Part shown: one piece after another, positions 33,966 through 41,632 of the stretch
Position numbering within the stretch: position 1 is the stretch's first letter
Layout of the letters: each line of letters opens with the position of its first letter
Assembly: GCF_020819555.1 (NCBI RefSeq)
Contig: NZ_JAJHJB010000002.1
Span: forward strand, 124,001-188,000
Reading direction: 5' to 3'
Source: Pelosinus baikalensis
GTDB lineage: Bacteria > Bacillota > Negativicutes > DSM-13327
Length of the DNA: 64,000 bases
The notes under the pieces: generated by a model
Databases searched by the model: none
The model's input: the letters and a program-made list of their open reading frames with translations, nothing else
What the model was told of the DNA's origin: nothing
Program-made: the position numbers and the translations under genes

Positions 33966-36317
33966 TTACTTAAATTTCATTTTACGCTGGTTTAGCTTTT
34001 GCAATAGACCGGGGCGGCCGCTGGGGATGACAATCTCTCGCATGATTTCATCAACAGACAATCCTAATGATTGACCTGCCATCATTTCATCATTTGACAT
34101 TGGACTAATTTTTTCCGTATAACAAGCAACGATCAGTCCAATGAGCGCACCTACTAAAGGTACAGCGATCCATGGTAAATAAGGAATTCCGCTTCTCCCT
34201 AAGACAAATATACTGGTTAATAATATAGCGCCGATTACCATGCCATAGATTCGTTCAGCGCCTGTGAAAAAAGCTGCCGCTGAGCGCAGTAACCCACGCC
34301 AGCCTTTCAACCGTTGTCTTTTATTGATTCTGCTGCAACGTATAACCGTCATAATCGCTGTATGATCCAGGGCCAAAAAGAGTATCGTGACAATAATTGC
34401 GGTCATTCCAGAAAGAACCGCTCTCACTTCATTTAATACACTATACAGCTCACCACGTGCATTGGGTTCAATAATCCCAAGATCAGTAGAATATAAAGAC
34501 ACATTCTTATGACCCACCTGACTATATACAATAGGTGCTACTGCATCTGTGCTGATATTGCTGGTGGTGAGGATTTGAATCCGTTCTCCTGGAATCGCTT
34601 GCCCAGCAATAAACTTATCTAACACAGATACGGAACGAGTAATTTCTTCATCCTTAAGGTTCGGCACAGCAGCTGCCAGATATTGCAATTGCCCACTCAC
34701 TAGAGGTGTATCTAGTTGTCCCAGCTGGTTTAAGCGGGTATTGATGCTATTCAAATTTTTCTTAGTACCTTCAACGTCAAATGCACGTAAGGTTCCAATT
34801 GTATTGTTTCCATTGGCTACAATATTGTCAATCGACCCTTTAGCCTGACGCGCATCAGCAGCAACGGTATCCAATGCTGCTAATCCTGATTTTAAAGTAC
34901 TTAAGTTTCTCTGAGAGGCAATTAGATTGTCCACCGTTCCACCAACGCTGCTATCTACTAATTTTAGCACTTGTAAGGTATTAATTAGCCCTCCCATGGA
35001 TCTAGAAGAACTATCTATCTGATTTTGTACGGATTTGGTATCAATATTGGCAAGACCGCTGGTAGCTGTTTGAATGGTCGTACCTGCTGCTTTTAAACTA
35101 GTTAGCGTTTGCTCCATAGCAGTAATACTATTGCTGTAATTGTTCAGCGTAAGGGTAGCAATTTGGTTTAAATTTTGACTATCCTGAGCAAATCCTGGAA
35201 TCTGATCTACGATCTTGGTGGTTTCTGTTAACGCTGTCCCCAGCTGCTGTCTTGGATTCTGATACGCAGCTGTACCAACATAATCACTAATTACACTATT
35301 ACTTACCCGATATCCTTGATTATTTGTAAGAAGAGCCGCATCTCCTTGGGTAATCGTCCCTTCCCCTTTGCCATCCGTGTGCACAGCTGTAATTTGCACC
35401 ATTACATTTCCTTTATCTACAGGATTACCAGGCGCCAAAGCCGGCCCAGTACCTGCAAATGCAATGGTATCTCCTTTTACTAACTTTCCACTTCCATTTG
35501 GCGTGATCGTCACTTGAGAAGCATAGGCTACTAAAAATCGCTTTAGTTCCATCATCGTACTAACCATATAGGTCATATCATCATTTTTGCCGTCAATGGA
35601 CACATTTTTGGCATATTCCAACTTCAATTGACTTTTCATAGCATCTCCGATAGACTCTCCCATACGAATCGGATTTTGGGGTTCACTGCCTACGGGGAAG
35701 CTGATTTCAATTACTTGGTATTGTTTTAAAACCTTTTTAATTTCCTCTGTTACCACGGTAGCTTTATCAAGAGATGATAACACAACACCAATGGATGAAC
35801 CATCACGGAAAGTAAAGCGTACACCGTCAATCTGTGTAATAACATCCATCATCATGGTTCTTGCTCCTTCTGGCACACCACGAATGGTCAGTCTTGGTTC
35901 TGTTAGAACACCAACTCCTGCACCACCAGGGATACCACCAAAAGTCTTTCCTAATTCTTCATAGGTTTGCTTGGTTCTATATTCTTCAGGTATAGCAATA
36001 AAGAAAGAAGTTTTACCTGTAATAGTTGGTCCTTCTTTCATTCTTGCTCCCGGAAAAACTTCTTCAATAATTTTTTGAATATGGGTTGCAGTATCTTCTT
36101 TCATTTCCTCCCGGGATTGAATGAGAATATCATATTCACCATAGTCACCTACTAAACTCGCTAAAGTTTTGGAAAAATAGGAATTGGCTGCCATAGATAT
36201 AGAAGTAGCAAGCAGCGAACCAATCACGATACTAACTACCATGAGGGTGATGACATCAAGATAAAATGAATCCTTTCTTAGATTCATGATTTTTCTTTTG
36301 GCTAGACTAGTAGACAT
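33966..36317 (-). CDS. Large membrane protein of FtsX/MacB-like topology
   Basis: 783 aa. One N-terminal membrane helix (~18-46) is followed by an extracytoplasmic domain of about 600 residues, which includes a long helical/coiled-coil part rich in Leu-Ala-Ser-Gln (~370-560). Three C-terminal helices (~638-660, ~690-712, ~715-740) and a cytosolic tail follow. This one-plus-three arrangement is that of FtsX, MacB and LolC/E permeases. ATG at 36317 follows AAAGGGG. It is directly followed by the ATPase gene, so the two probably form an ABC system. I do not recognise the family by sequence; an envelope lipid or lipoprotein substrate is a guess. Confidence 0.6.
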   Translation of the reverse strand: MSTSLAKRKIMNLRKDSFYLDVITLMVVSIVIGSLLATSISMAANSYFSKTLASLVGDYGEYDILIQSREEMKEDTATHIQKIIEEVFPGARMKEGPTITGKTSFFIAIPEEYRTKQTYEELGKTFGGIPGGAGVGVLTEPRLTIRGVPEGARTMMMDVITQIDGVRFTFRDGSSIGVVLSSLDKATVVTEEIKKVLKQYQVIEISFPVGSEPQNPIRMGESIGDAMKSQLKLEYAKNVSIDGKNDDMTYMVSTMMELKRFLVAYASQVTITPNGSGKLVKGDTIAFAGTGPALAPGNPVDKGNVMVQITAVHTDGKGEGTITQGDAALLTNNQGYRVSNSVISDYVGTAAYQNPRQQLGTALTETTKIVDQIPGFAQDSQNLNQIATLTLNNYSNSITAMEQTLTSLKAAGTTIQTATSGLANIDTKSVQNQIDSSSRSMGGLINTLQVLKLVDSSVGGTVDNLIASQRNLSTLKSGLAALDTVAADARQAKGSIDNIVANGNNTIGTLRAFDVEGTKKNLNSINTRLNQLGQLDTPLVSGQLQYLAAAVPNLKDEEITRSVSVLDKFIAGQAIPGERIQILTTSNISTDAVAPIVYSQVGHKNVSLYSTDLGIIEPNARGELYSVLNEVRAVLSGMTAIIVTILFLALDHTAIMTVIRCSRINKRQRLKGWRGLLRSAAAFFTGAERIYGMVIGAILLTSIFVLGRSGIPYLPWIAVPLVGALIGLIVACYTEKISPMSNDEMMAGQSLGLSVDEIMREIVIPSGRPGLLQKLNQRKMKFK

Positions 36318-36422
36318 GACTTATTCACCCCTTTCCTTCAAGGGTTAATTATATCACGTATATCAAAAAAACTAAATACGTATATACTATTTTCGTTAAA
36401 TGTATATACTGGAAAGCCGTTT

Positions 36423-36462
36423 TTGAACCGCAGAGGCGCAGAGAGCACAGAGAGCACAGAGA
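36423..36462 (+). repeat. Diverged GAACCACAAAG-family unit
   Basis: TTGAACCGCAGAGGCGCAGA then repeated GAGCACAGA. It is like the left end with A-to-G changes and a short internal duplication. A smaller relic is at about 5330. Confidence 0.5.
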
Positions 36463-36472
36463 GAAAAAATGA

Positions 36473-36574
36473 ATTGAACCGCAAAGGCGCGAAGGACACA
36501 AAGGGTTAGAAATTATTTTTCTTGTGCACTCCTTTGTGTGCCGCAGTAGGCGGCATTGCGTCCTTTGTGGTTCA
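36473..36574 (+). repeat. GAACCACAAAG repeat, complete copy
   Basis: Left end TTGAACCGCAAAGGCGCGAA; right end GTGTGCCGCAGTAGGCGGCA and GTCCTTTGTGGTTCA. Confidence 0.88.
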
Positions 36575-36583
36575 TGAAATCTT

Positions 36584-36648
36584 ATAAAAAAACTTTGCTA
36601 TGTTTCTGGTGACACGGATGTCGATTTACCAGAAACGAAGCAAAGTTT
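36584..36648 (-). terminator. Strong terminator hairpin after the second acyltransferase gene
   Basis: Outer stem AAACTTTGCT / AGCAAAGTTT and inner stem GTTTCTGGT / ACCAGAAAC with a two-base mismatch between them and a 19-base loop, followed by TTTTTTTATAAG on the minus strand. It probably ends the bamA-lpxD-acyltransferase transcript. Confidence 0.85.
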
Positions 36649-36657
36649 GCTTTGTAT

Positions 36658-37527
36658 TTATTTACTTATTTTCGGTGTGCTTTTCCACCGATTGTGCAGC
36701 CAGAACCATTCATGGGAGATATTTCGCACATGTTGTTCAATAATGTTTGTCAATTTTTGTGTCATGAGAAGAAGGTCTTCTTCCCGGTTATTTGTTTTTT
36801 CTACCCACTCGGGAGGATGTAATATTACTTTATGAGTACCATCAGCGTTTGCTGTAATGAATGCCGGAATAATGGGAGCGCCTTTCATGCGGGCTAAGGC
36901 TGCAGCTCCAGGAGGCGTTGAGGCTAAACGCCCAAAGAATTCAACTAGAACACCATCACGATGAGCATCCTGATCCATTAAGAGACCAATAATCTGGCCT
37001 TCTTCTAGCATTCTAACCATTTCACGCACACCAGTTTTATAGGTTACATGCATACCGGCTCTCGTACGATTCTCATTTATGAACTTATCCATATCCCCAT
37101 TGGTCTGCTTTTGTACTACAGCTACCAAAGGAAAACCATACATCGCTAAGGAAGCCCCCAGCATCTCCCAGTTGCCGCTATGAGCTGTCGCCACTATTGC
37201 ACCTTTTCCATGTGACAGCGCCTCTGTTAAATATTCGGGATGATCAATCGCTACATATTGCTTTATATTATCTTTATTAATCCTGGGCATACGCAAAACT
37301 TCCATAAACATCTTACCAAATCGTGTCGTACTCCGCTTGGCGATCTGATAAGCCTGCTTTCGATCAAGAGATAAACTGCACATAATGTTTTCAATTGCCA
37401 TGCTTTTACGTTTACGAGGCACTAATGCCCAGCATACTTCTCCTAGCACATTTCCGATACTTTGCCATACAGCCCGAGGCAGCATACTGATAATACTACT
37501 CATCATTTTCACAAATTTATATAGCAT
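36658..37527 (-). CDS. Lipid A biosynthesis acyltransferase (LpxL/LpxM family), second copy
   Basis: 289 aa. VATAHSGNWEMLGASLAMYG carries the catalytic H...E, followed by QKQTNGDMDKFINENRTRAG and LLMDQDAHRDGV, in the same order as the gene at 19654. It adds a secondary acyl chain to lipid A or acts on a related acceptor. There is an N-terminal membrane segment. The protein ends with a Trp-rich helix (EWFWLHNRWKS) typical of the family. Confidence 0.9.
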   Translation of the reverse strand: MLYKFVKMMSSIISMLPRAVWQSIGNVLGEVCWALVPRKRKSMAIENIMCSLSLDRKQAYQIAKRSTTRFGKMFMEVLRMPRINKDNIKQYVAIDHPEYLTEALSHGKGAIVATAHSGNWEMLGASLAMYGFPLVAVVQKQTNGDMDKFINENRTRAGMHVTYKTGVREMVRMLEEGQIIGLLMDQDAHRDGVLVEFFGRLASTPPGAAALARMKGAPIIPAFITANADGTHKVILHPPEWVEKTNNREEDLLLMTQKLTNIIEQHVRNISHEWFWLHNRWKSTPKISK

Positions 37528-37563
37528 GTATGCTCCTCCTCACCTGAATCGTCCTAACAAAGA

Positions 37564-38190
37564 TTAATAGGTATAACTCACACCAACATATCCGTCATGA
37601 TCACGCCAGCCTGCATCCAGCTTAAGCCCCGGTACAATGGCCATACGCGCGCCATAATTCATATGCTTACCATCATATTCAGCAATCAATGTTGTCGCGG
37701 GGAAAACATTATTACCTGTTAAGACGCTAATAGGATTGATGGTTTTTTCAATACCAGCAAACACGCCATCAAATCGTCCATTACCTGCGCCTACATGCAT
37801 CCGAAACCCAAAAGGCAGTGCCTTGCTTGCTACAGCATATGCCGAACGCTCACGAGTATTCGCTATATCTTCTATCCCCACTGCCAGCCCTGGGTTCAGT
37901 ACACTTTCTGATAGAATACTAAACTTGGCATTTACATAATTTTCATTATCTTGATGATCATAACGAAATCCTGCCATACCAATTTCTAACTTAGGCAATA
38001 TATTCGTATTAAATATACCTACACCACCATCTTTCAGGTGATAATAACCTAAGGAAAATTCACCTTCCCGTAGTACATCTGAAGATGGATTGTTAATTAA
38101 ACCTGTAGATCCATTCACAGATGGTGCTGCAGAAACAGGCGCAGCTGCTAATACTAATGCACAACTAATTCCAAATAAAACTTTTTTCAC
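37564..38190 (-). CDS. YjbH-like outer-membrane protein
   Basis: 208 aa from the GTG at 38188-38190, which follows AAGGAGG by seven bases. The signal peptide ends near AAPVSAA. The mature start PSVNGSTGLINNPSSDVLRE resembles the YjbH/'exopolysaccharide' family motif (GxTGLI-x-x-P), then beta strands with regular Gly-aromatic spacing and a final VGVSYTY suggest a small barrel. Its role is unknown. It lies between lpxD and the second acyltransferase gene. Confidence 0.62.
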   Translation of the reverse strand: MKKVLFGISCALVLAAAPVSAAPSVNGSTGLINNPSSDVLREGEFSLGYYHLKDGGVGIFNTNILPKLEIGMAGFRYDHQDNENYVNAKFSILSESVLNPGLAVGIEDIANTRERSAYAVASKALPFGFRMHVGAGNGRFDGVFAGIEKTINPISVLTGNNVFPATTLIAEYDGKHMNYGARMAIVPGLKLDAGWRDHDGYVGVSYTY

Positions 38191-38301
38191 GAGGATCCTC
38201 CTTAAGATCAATTACTTTTAGTCCAATATTCATATATTCTTCATAACTGCCTACAATCCTGCCAAAGCTACTTAGGTAATAATTGCCCTTTAAAAACATA
38301 A

Positions 38302-38334
38302 TTGAACCACAAAGACGCAAAGGACACAAAGGGG
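38302..38334 (+). repeat. GAACCACAAAG repeat, left end only
   Basis: TTGAACCACAAAGACGCAAA then GGACACAAAGGGG. A more diverged unit (TTTGAACCACAACAAAGCCA) follows at 38405. The second-family repeat lies between them. Confidence 0.78.
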
Positions 38335-38350
38335 ATTATTTATTAACAAG

Positions 38351-38394
38351 AATCCCCTCTTGAGAGGGGTGGCACGCAGTGACGGGGTGTGTTC
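38351..38394 (-). repeat. Second dispersed repeat family, inverted copy
   Basis: AATCCCCTCTTGAGAGGGGT then GGCACGCAGTGACGGGGTGT and GTTC. It is the reverse complement of the 6014 type, with CACGCAGTG in the centre. Confidence 0.8.
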
Positions 38395-38473
38395 CCTTCA
38401 GTTGTTTGAACCACAACAAAGCCACAAAGGACACCATGGAAGATCTCCTCTGTGACTTTGCAGTTTGTATTTC

Positions 38474-39496
38474 TTATTCTTTACTTTCTATAGCAGCTAA
38501 GCGCTTTTCTAGGTCTTTGACTTTCTTAAGTAAATCAGGGACTTTATTAGAGCTGGCTTCTCCTCGTAACCATTCCTTGTGGGGTCTGGCTGGGAATCCG
38601 GAATAGAAGGAACCAGCAGGTACATTACCAATCACTCCCGCTTTAGCTGCAAACACGGAATTGTCGCCAATCGTTATATGACCAGCGCAGCCTGCTTGTC
38701 CGGCAAAGGTAACGTTATTGCCAATTTTAGTGCTACCTGCAATACCAGTTAGAGCAACAAAAAAGCAATTTTCGCCGACGACAACATTATGAGCCAAATG
38801 CACCAAATTATCAATTTTAGTCCCTTGTTTCACAAGGGTACTGCCTGTAGTCGCCCGATCAATTGTAGCATTTGCTCCTATTTCTACATCGTCTTCAATG
38901 ATCACATTGCCCACTTGAGGAACTTTTTGATGACGACCACTTACAGTAACAAAACCAAAACCATCACTGCCTACTACTGCACCGCTATGAAGTATGGATC
39001 GACTGCCAATATGGCACCGTTCCCGCACTGTCACATTGGGATATAGGATGCAGTCACTGCCAAGAACAGCTTCTTTTCCAATATAAGTATGGGGATAAAT
39101 AATTGTATGATTCCCGATTTTTACATGGTCATCAATTACTGCATAGGCCATAATCGCCACATTTTCACCAAGAGTAACATTCTTCCCCAGCACCGCTGTA
39201 GGATGAATGCCAGGTTCAATCATGACTTTCGGCGCATATACTTTTAATAATTCTGTAAATGCCGTTCTTGGATTTTCCACCAGAATGGCAGGTTTACTAA
39301 ATTCTGTGACAGTCATGGGAATGATAACGGCAGCGGCACTAGACCGTGCCGCTTTTTCCAAATGAGGCGGTACAGCAAAGGAAATATCTGCTGCACCTGC
39401 ATCTTCCAGATTTGTTACCCCCGTTATTTCAATGTCACCATCACCTAGTAACACACCATTTACCAAGTCAGCAATTTCTCTTAATGTCTTCTTCAA
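38474..39496 (-). CDS. lpxD: UDP-3-O-(3-hydroxyacyl)glucosamine N-acyltransferase
   Basis: 340 aa. An N-terminal uridine-binding domain (~1-100, VNGVLLGDGDIEITGVTNLE) is followed by hexapeptide repeats (~105-300) with VVGSDGFGFV, DRATTGSTLV, HLAHNVVVGENC and GAKAGVIG-like turns, and a C-terminal helix. This is the LpxD layout and length. The start is a TTG at 39496 eight bases after AGGAGG. It sits downstream of the ompH genes as in many diderms. Confidence 0.95.
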   Translation of the reverse strand: MKKTLREIADLVNGVLLGDGDIEITGVTNLEDAGAADISFAVPPHLEKAARSSAAAVIIPMTVTEFSKPAILVENPRTAFTELLKVYAPKVMIEPGIHPTAVLGKNVTLGENVAIMAYAVIDDHVKIGNHTIIYPHTYIGKEAVLGSDCILYPNVTVRERCHIGSRSILHSGAVVGSDGFGFVTVSGRHQKVPQVGNVIIEDDVEIGANATIDRATTGSTLVKQGTKIDNLVHLAHNVVVGENCFFVALTGIAGSTKIGNNVTFAGQAGCAGHITIGDNSVFAAKAGVIGNVPAGSFYSGFPARPHKEWLRGEASSNKVPDLLKKVKDLEKRLAAIESKE

Positions 39497-39527
39497 TGAG
39501 AAATCCTCCTGAATTGCTATCTAATTC

Positions 39528-39944
39528 TTATTGTAGCTTTTTAATCACGTCATCTGTAATATCTGTACCGCCTTGGGCTACGCCATTCTTATATAGAATC
39601 ACACCTAGTTTTTTCTCTTTAGCAATACCATCTAAGGTTTCTTTAATACTGCTGTCAATTTGTCCTTCCATTTCTTGCTTCACTTTCATGAACTCTGCAT
39701 AAAGTGTCTCTTGTTTCTTTTGAAAATCAGCTGCACTTAAGGATGCTTTATCTTTTTCCAATTGATCACTAAGTTCTTTGCCTTTCACATTCAATTGTTC
39801 CTGAAATTGCTTTACCTTAGGGCTTTCTGTCATTACCTTATTTACATCAATTACACCCACATTACCGCTTGAATTACAACCGCCTAAAAGAGCAGCTGTA
39901 AATACTAATAAGAACAATAATGCTATTTTTTTTCCTTGTTTCAT
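39528..39944 (-). CDS. OmpH/Skp-family lipoprotein
   Basis: 138 aa from the ATG at 39944, seven bases after GGGAGG. The lipobox LLGGC (Cys near residue 23) predicts a lipoprotein. The remainder is the OmpH pattern: VGVIDVNKVMTESPKVKQFQ, a charged helix (~45-105), and KKLGVILYKNGVAQGGTDIT. Skp-type proteins hold unfolded outer-membrane proteins in the periplasm. This is the last of three consecutive ompH genes, and it is membrane-anchored instead of soluble. Confidence 0.88.
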   Translation of the reverse strand: MKQGKKIALLFLLVFTAALLGGCNSSGNVGVIDVNKVMTESPKVKQFQEQLNVKGKELSDQLEKDKASLSAADFQKKQETLYAEFMKVKQEMEGQIDSSIKETLDGIAKEKKLGVILYKNGVAQGGTDITDDVIKKLQ

Positions 39945-40047
39945 TGTAAGTCCTCCCATTCCTTTGCTTCATTTTTTTTGCGAAGTTAATACTGTTTCAA
40001 GAAATACTTTACTAATTTTTGAAACAGTATTATTATATACAACTTTA

Positions 40048-40989
40048 CTATTTATTACACTCTGTAATAACAGCAGCGGTTATATCCACACCACTCACAT
40101 TCACAGTCACATTGGTCAACACTGCTTCAAGACCTGACTCAATTGCAACTTTACCTGTTTTATCGCTGATATCTTGAACGATCCAGTCCTGCAATGCTTT
40201 TAGTTCTTGCTGCTTCATCATTGCCTGCTGCTGACCATTACCAGACTCTTGTGCCGTATTCCCCTGCAGGGACAGGGTTTGCATATTCCGTGCCGCTATT
40301 TCCTCTTGCTTAGCAGCAGCTTTTTGAGAAATCTCTTGGTTAACCTGCTTACTATAGGCTTCTAATTCCTGCTGCGCAGCAGCCTTGTCAGGGGCCATCT
40401 TTTCCGTCATTTGCCCAGCCAGCTGTTTTTGCTTCTCAGCGATTTTTTCGGCACGCTGGGTTTGCAATGTTTCTAATTGTTCTTGCAGTGAAGCAGCTTC
40501 TTCCTTCTCTAGCTGCACAGTTTTTAATTTGAGTTGTAAATTAAAGATTTGTGGCTGATATTCTTTATCAATTTCATCGGTATAAACTTTAAATTCATCC
40601 GACAGAGTCTGATGAATGCTATTTTCTTTTGCTGCAAGCCTCGTGTTGACTTCTTGTTCTTTTAAGGACATCTTTTCCGTAAATTCTTGTTGAAAAGTCT
40701 TGTTTAATTCCGCCAAATCTCCTTGGGATGTTTCTGGCAGATTCAACGTTTTCTGGGCGCTTTGCGCCATAGCAGCCTGCTGGGCCTGAGCCTGAGCTGA
40801 AATGCTTCTTACTTCTTCTTCTAAAGCCAGCACTTGTTTATATTTAGGATGTGACTGTACTGCCTTTTTCATATCAACAATACCTACTAGGGGCTGAGGT
40901 TCCTTAGTGTCTTGCACTTTCTTGGTACTACATCCGGCAACAAGCATCATTAAAGCCAGTATCATGATAAGAAACTTATGATTTGACAC
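40048..40989 (-). CDS. Long OmpH/Skp-family lipoprotein
   Basis: 313 aa from a GTG at 40987-40989. The lipobox MMLVAGC (Cys ~20) is followed by VGIVDMKKAVQSHPKYKQVL, a very long helical region (~50-255) rich in Gln, Glu and Lys, and C-terminal VDITAAVITECNK. It is about twice the length of typical Skp, so the helical arms may be longer or duplicated. Confidence 0.85.
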   Translation of the reverse strand: MSNHKFLIMILALMMLVAGCSTKKVQDTKEPQPLVGIVDMKKAVQSHPKYKQVLALEEEVRSISAQAQAQQAAMAQSAQKTLNLPETSQGDLAELNKTFQQEFTEKMSLKEQEVNTRLAAKENSIHQTLSDEFKVYTDEIDKEYQPQIFNLQLKLKTVQLEKEEAASLQEQLETLQTQRAEKIAEKQKQLAGQMTEKMAPDKAAAQQELEAYSKQVNQEISQKAAAKQEEIAARNMQTLSLQGNTAQESGNGQQQAMMKQQELKALQDWIVQDISDKTGKVAIESGLEAVLTNVTVNVSGVDITAAVITECNK

Positions 40990-41013
40990 CCCATCACCCT
41001 CTTTCTAATAAAG

Positions 41014-41040
41014 GGCCGAGCTGGTGAAACCTGCTCGGCC
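41014..41040 (-). terminator. Hairpin between ompH genes
   Basis: Stem GGCCGAGC / GCTCGGCC with an 11-base loop, followed by CTTTATT on the minus strand. It may be a partial terminator or mRNA stabiliser inside the operon. Confidence 0.55.
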
Positions 41041-41055
41041 ATACTGCATTTTTAA

Positions 41056-41529
41056 TTACTTGCCACTAATTTTTTTGCCAACTTCAGCCGTAATGTCCTG
41101 GCCGCCATAAACGACATTGCCTTTATCCATAACTACAGATAATCCTTTAGCATCTGCAACTGCTTTGATAGCCGCATCTACTTTTTCAAATACTGGATTA
41201 ATTAATTCTTGCTCTTTTAAGGTCAAGCGCTGTTGAACTTGTGCATAGTAATCTTGCTTTTCTTTGTCGTTCATTGTCGCTGATTTTTCTTCAAAGTCTT
41301 TTTTTGCCTGTTCTACTTCAGCCTGCATTGTTTTCTGTGCGTTCGCCATATCTGGGTGCTGAGAAATTAACAGCTGATGATTCACGACACCAATCTTAGA
41401 GGAATTATTGGCCTCCGCTGCATAGGATGTACTACTTTGTGATACTGCCAATCCAACTATACCTAACAGAAACATCACTGCTATTGCTAGGGATACAAAT
41501 TTCACTTGCTTCTTTTGTAATTTTAGCAT
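41056..41529 (-). CDS. OmpH/Skp-family periplasmic chaperone
   Basis: 157 aa, the conventional Skp length. A signal peptide or N-terminal anchor (~10-35, ending TSYAAEA) is followed by KIGVVNHQLLISQHPDMANA, a helical hairpin (~60-125) and LSVVMDKGNVVYGGQDITAE. It is the first of the three ompH genes after bamA and the best candidate for the standard chaperone. Confidence 0.9.
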   Translation of the reverse strand: MLKLQKKQVKFVSLAIAVMFLLGIVGLAVSQSSTSYAAEANNSSKIGVVNHQLLISQHPDMANAQKTMQAEVEQAKKDFEEKSATMNDKEKQDYYAQVQQRLTLKEQELINPVFEKVDAAIKAVADAKGLSVVMDKGNVVYGGQDITAEVGKKISGK

Positions 41530-41632
41530 AATAAACCTTCTCTCTGCCTATTGGCATCAAATTTTACCTCTTTATTATAACAGGGTATACCCACATATTC
41601 AAGATATTGCTGTTAAAAGGTGTTCCTAAATT

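Larger units (their letters stand above)
36318..36657. other. Intergenic region with operator-like repeats and repeat units
   Basis: This 340-base gap has no gene. It contains a TATAAT-like hexamer before the 783-aa gene (minus strand, about 36348-36353), direct repeats of AGTATATAC 22 bases apart (minus strand; 36380-36388 and 36402-36410), a diverged repeat (36423-36462), a complete repeat (36473-36574) and a strong hairpin (36590-36648). Confidence 0.5.

Noticed and set aside
36423..36462. Microsatellite-like GAGCACAGA tandem as a phase-variation tract
   Set aside because: Only about two imperfect copies exist and they lie in non-coding DNA; it is a diverged repeat unit.
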